64,000 nt of DNA from Geomonas limicola (GTDB lineage: Bacteria > Desulfobacterota > Desulfuromonadia > Geobacterales > Geobacteraceae). The stretch covers positions 248,001 through 312,000 of the forward strand of contig NZ_BLXZ01000001.1 of NCBI RefSeq assembly GCF_014193675.1. Direction: 5' to 3'. Each line of letters starts with the position of its first letter. Position 1 is the stretch's first letter. Positions 61,532 through 64,000 of the stretch are shown in pieces. The position numbers and the translations under genes are program-made. Under the pieces are notes generated by a model, which saw nothing but the letters and a program-made list of their open reading frames with translations, had not been told where the DNA came from and did no database searches.

Positions 61532-62899
61532 CTAGGCGGTAACACCCGGAGCGCCGCTGGCCTCTTCGAACATGCGCGCCAGACGCGCGATGGCGGGCCA
61601 GTCGGCATTGGCTATCTGCTGGCCGTGGGCCAGGTTGTTGCGCAGTGACTCCAGGTCCGCCACCACCCGCTTGGCTGCCTTCACCGAGGCAAAGCCCAGC
61701 ACCTCAAGGAATCCGTCGTTGTCCATGAGGATCTGCAGCTTGTCGGAAAACTGCAGGCAGTCCAGGAGGGTGCCGGGCATCTTGCGCCGCTGACGTTCCA
61801 GGTAGAGGGCTTCGGCCTTGCTGCGCCGTCCTTCGGTGAGCAATTCCTGCCAGGCCGACGGGTGCCAGTATTCCCTGATGGCGCCGGTGGCGAGGTTATC
61901 GATCACCATGATGAGACCGAAGAGCCACATGCGTGCCGCAGGTTTTTCGATATCGAACCGCCCGATCACCCCGATGATCTCCCGCTCCAGGGTCACGAAG
62001 CAGTGCGAATGGTAGGTAAGGGAGTGGATAATTTCCGCAAGCGGTGTTTCCAGAGAGACCAACTGCAGCGAAGCAAAGCCGCGCGGCTCCCCTACCCCAC
62101 CCTCGTCGTCAATATCCTCCTCGAGGAGGTATCCGGTAAGGTACCCCTCTTCGCGAACCCCCACTACGCCTACGCCGGGCTTGCTGAAGCTTTCCCGCAA
62201 CTGTTCCCAGGACACGCCGCGGTCGAAGGAGCAAAGCGGCTCGAAGATGCTGCGGGCGCTGAAGCTTTCGGTGAACAGTTGCAGGCCGCGCATCTGCCCC
62301 AGGGCCTCACTCAAAGGGGACACGGGGGTCGCGTCCCGCACCGCGACCGGCAGCAGGGCCGGCGGCACGTCGAGCCCCAAGCTTCGTGCACATTCCGTCA
62401 CGGCACGCTGCGCTTTCTGGTACAGCTTGGTGTTCCCCTCGGTGAGCACCTCGAGAAGCTGGAACATCTCCGGGAGGTAGGTACGTGCGAAGCGGGGATC
62501 GTGGCGGGCGATATCACGCGTGTTGTCGATGATGTCGGCAAGCTTCACCGTCTTGGCGCGCGGCGAGGCCGCGGCCAGGTGCCGGCGGTCGATCTCCTTG
62601 CGAGCGGCACGGTTGCCGTCGCTGACTCGGCTGATGTCAGTGAGTTCCGCAACCAGGGTCATCACCACTTTCCCGAAGTCCCGTTCCAGTTCCTCGAAGG
62701 TAGCCGGGGTGTCCTCCACTGTGTCGTGCAGCCAGGCAGCCGCGACGACTTCAGGTTCACAGCCAACCTGCGCCACCAGATCGGCGACAGCTTTAAGGTG
62801 CACCGGGTAGGGCTGATGCGTGTACTTGCGGCGCTGGTTGATGCGCTCGTGCATTTCGGTGGCGTAGAGTCGTGCGCGCTGTATCAGGTCGTTAGTCAT
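61532..62899 (-). CDS. RelA/SpoT-type HD domain fused to CBS-like and HEPN domains
   Basis: 455 residues. HD hydrolase domain at about 1-180 with the (p)ppGpp-hydrolase set: PYPVHLKAV, HDTVEDT and KLADIIDNTRDI. A middle part (about 215-320) has two short repeats like a CBS pair (GVVGVREEGYLTGYLLEEDI; HCFVTLEREIIGVIGRFDI). The C-terminus (about 325-455) is helical with the HEPN signature LRNNLAH, Arg420-x4-His425, typical of HEPN RNases. No synthetase domain is present. ATG has only a weak AGGAT ribosome site. Confidence 0.8.
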   Translation of the reverse strand: MTNDLIQRARLYATEMHERINQRRKYTHQPYPVHLKAVADLVAQVGCEPEVVAAAWLHDTVEDTPATFEELERDFGKVVMTLVAELTDISRVSDGNRAARKEIDRRHLAAASPRAKTVKLADIIDNTRDIARHDPRFARTYLPEMFQLLEVLTEGNTKLYQKAQRAVTECARSLGLDVPPALLPVAVRDATPVSPLSEALGQMRGLQLFTESFSARSIFEPLCSFDRGVSWEQLRESFSKPGVGVVGVREEGYLTGYLLEEDIDDEGGVGEPRGFASLQLVSLETPLAEIIHSLTYHSHCFVTLEREIIGVIGRFDIEKPAARMWLFGLIMVIDNLATGAIREYWHPSAWQELLTEGRRSKAEALYLERQRRKMPGTLLDCLQFSDKLQILMDNDGFLEVLGFASVKAAKRVVADLESLRNNLAHGQQIANADWPAIARLARMFEEASGAPGVTA

Positions 62900-62918
62900 A
62901 ATCTATCCTGCAGTGGTG

Positions 62919-62947
62919 TTTATAAAAATCGGCGTTACTCTGGACAA
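62919..62947 (-). promoter_or_regulatory. Sigma-70 promoter of the HD-HEPN gene
   Basis: Minus strand: TTGTCC, 17 bases, TATAAA, about 20 bases before the ATG. Confidence 0.55.
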
Positions 62948-63173
62948 TTGTGCTAATCAAGAACCGTGAGTGACAGATATGTAAAGTTCAGCCACTTCTA
63001 GCACCAAGCTTCTGTAAGCAATAAACAACCGGAGCGGAAGTTTATGAGTATGGAAAGTCGTTCAATAGTAACACGTAGTGAAGAGGACTCAAGGTAGATG
63101 TTGTACTGTTGTAGGAGCAGGATAGACGTGGTGGGATCAGAAGTGATTGGTGCGGAGGGAAAGAATCAACAAC

Positions 63174-64000
63174 CTAGCGCAAGAGGCCCGTGCCGGAACG
63201 GGTTGAGCCCGGAATTTCAATGCGGAATTCAGCACCTTCTTCTGTATTGTGGGCCGTGATACTTCCGGACATGTTGTCTTCGATTATGTTTTTGGTCATA
63301 AATAGACCAATACCGGTGCCCTGGACAGCCTTGGTACTAAAATACGGCTCAAAAATTTTCTCTATTATCTCTTTAGGAATTCCCCCGGCGTTGTCGGTGA
63401 TAGTGACAACTGCGTGGTCACCCTGCATCGAGGATGCAATAACAACTTTTCCGCCTTCTACTTGTCGTTCCAAAAGGGCATCGCGTGCGTTTTGCAGGAT
63501 GTTGAGAAGGGCATGGCAGAACTCATTGAAGTACCCGGTGACGGTAGCTTGCCCCTGCAACTGGGTCACAACAGCAATGTGATTGTTCCGCAAACTGTCA
63601 CCGACCAGCGATAGTGTCCGCTCAATAGCTGCATCAATGCTGAAGGTGGTCTTCTCTTTGTTCGATACAAAAAAGTTCCTGAAATCGTCTATCGTCTGTG
63701 ACATGTGCTTGAGCAGCAGCATGGCCTGCTCTGTGCTCCTGCGCACCCTGCCCGTGTCCAGAAGCCCCAACTCGTAATCCAACTCCAGTGACTGGATGTG
63801 CAGACCAAGAACGTTCAGGGGTTGCCGCCACTGATGGGCGATGTTATGAACCATGTCTCCCATTGCCGCCAGGCGGCTTTGTTGGATAAGCAACTTGTCC
63901 TTCTGGCGGCTTTCCTCCACGGCCTTCATGCGCTCGGCATACTCTACCTGCAAAGAATTTACTGCTTGCGCCAGCTCCGCTGTACGCTGCTCCACCCTGC
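63174..64000 (-). CDS. Histidine kinase, C-terminal part (cut by window edge)
   Basis: Only the C-terminal 275 residues are present; the frame is still open at 64000. Visible: the coiled coil RVEQRTAELAQ, HisKA-like H-box GDMVHNIAHQWRQPLN, N-box EFCHALLNILQNARDA, G1 ITDNAGGIP, G2 GTGIGLFMTKN. The HQWRQPLN form belongs to the HisKA_2/HK_CA group found in many Geobacter sensor kinases. The sensor half lies beyond the window, so the stimulus is unknown. Confidence 0.9.
   Translation of the reverse strand, partial: RVEQRTAELAQAVNSLQVEYAERMKAVEESRQKDKLLIQQSRLAAMGDMVHNIAHQWRQPLNVLGLHIQSLELDYELGLLDTGRVRRSTEQAMLLLKHMSQTIDDFRNFFVSNKEKTTFSIDAAIERTLSLVGDSLRNNHIAVVTQLQGQATVTGYFNEFCHALLNILQNARDALLERQVEGGKVVIASSMQGDHAVVTITDNAGGIPKEIIEKIFEPYFSTKAVQGTGIGLFMTKNIIEDNMSGSITAHNTEEGAEFRIEIPGSTRSGTGLLR

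Noticed and set aside
63044..63097. 17-codon plus-strand frame with a weak GGAG site
   Set aside because: Too short and isolated to support; no conserved feature.

Overview
The window looks like chromosomal DNA of a Desulfuromonadota bacterium of the Geobacter/Geomonas/Citrifermentans group. The grounds are a high G+C content, multiheme c-type cytochromes (a 12-heme c7-type protein and a tetraheme partner of a periplasmic flavoprotein), large multicopper oxidases resembling Geobacter OmpB, a PEP-CTERM protein, rubrerythrin, a polyferredoxin with a DUF362 partner, and prominent sigma-54 elements. This assignment rests on family knowledge only; no search was run. I see no rRNA, tRNA, CRISPR array, prophage or insertion sequence.

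1-13.1 kb is mostly minus-strand housekeeping: SbcC (cut by the window edge) and SbcD, small unknown proteins, a secreted dienelactone-hydrolase-like enzyme, a membrane polyferredoxin with a DUF362 protein, a DUF1456 protein, two response regulators (one a diguanylate cyclase), a beta-hydroxyacid dehydrogenase and endonuclease III. 13.2-24.6 kb holds a PHP phosphoesterase, a cytidylate-kinase-like protein with a BON-like tail, rubrerythrin, a three-gene MglA-like GTPase / unknown / SPOR operon, an EF-G paralogue, and coaX-birA-nadC.

24.7-41 kb is an electron-transfer and copper region. It starts with a 12-heme cytochrome behind a good sigma-70 promoter, then a DUF72 protein and a DprA-like protein. 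After an AT-rich intergenic region, a near-perfect sigma-54 promoter preceded by widely spaced inverted half-sites leads into a PEP-CTERM protein and the first of two tandem, Tat-exported multicopper oxidases. Next comes a copper/silver efflux operon made of an unknown cytoplasmic protein with a HELGH metallopeptidase-like motif, a CusB-like adaptor carrying extra metal-binding domains at both ends, a CusA-like RND pump with the methionine triad, and a TlpA-like thioredoxin. Its promoter carries a perfect 18-bp palindrome over the -10 box, and it has no outer-membrane channel gene.

41-52.6 kb is mixed: an SseB-like protein, a GNAT-like protein, an ECF sigma factor with a secreted His-rich helical protein, a CheY-like regulator, an 801-residue lipoprotein with a MACPF-like signature, MarC, a SOUL haem-binding-type protein, a PPOX-like flavoprotein and an Old Yellow Enzyme.

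52.7-58.2 kb is a compact regulated respiratory module. A V4R/XylR-type sigma-54 activator is divergent from a Tat-exported FAD reductase, a tetraheme cytochrome and a porin. The shared intergenic region holds a paired palindromic upstream site and a -24/-12 promoter, and the operon ends in a strong terminator. The flavoprotein lacks the usual fumarate-binding residues, so its electron acceptor is unknown. 58.2-64 kb holds an FG-GAP protein, small unknowns, a DUF4239-like membrane protein, an unusual RelA/SpoT-type HD - CBS-like - HEPN fusion, and the C-terminal part of a histidine kinase cut by the window end.
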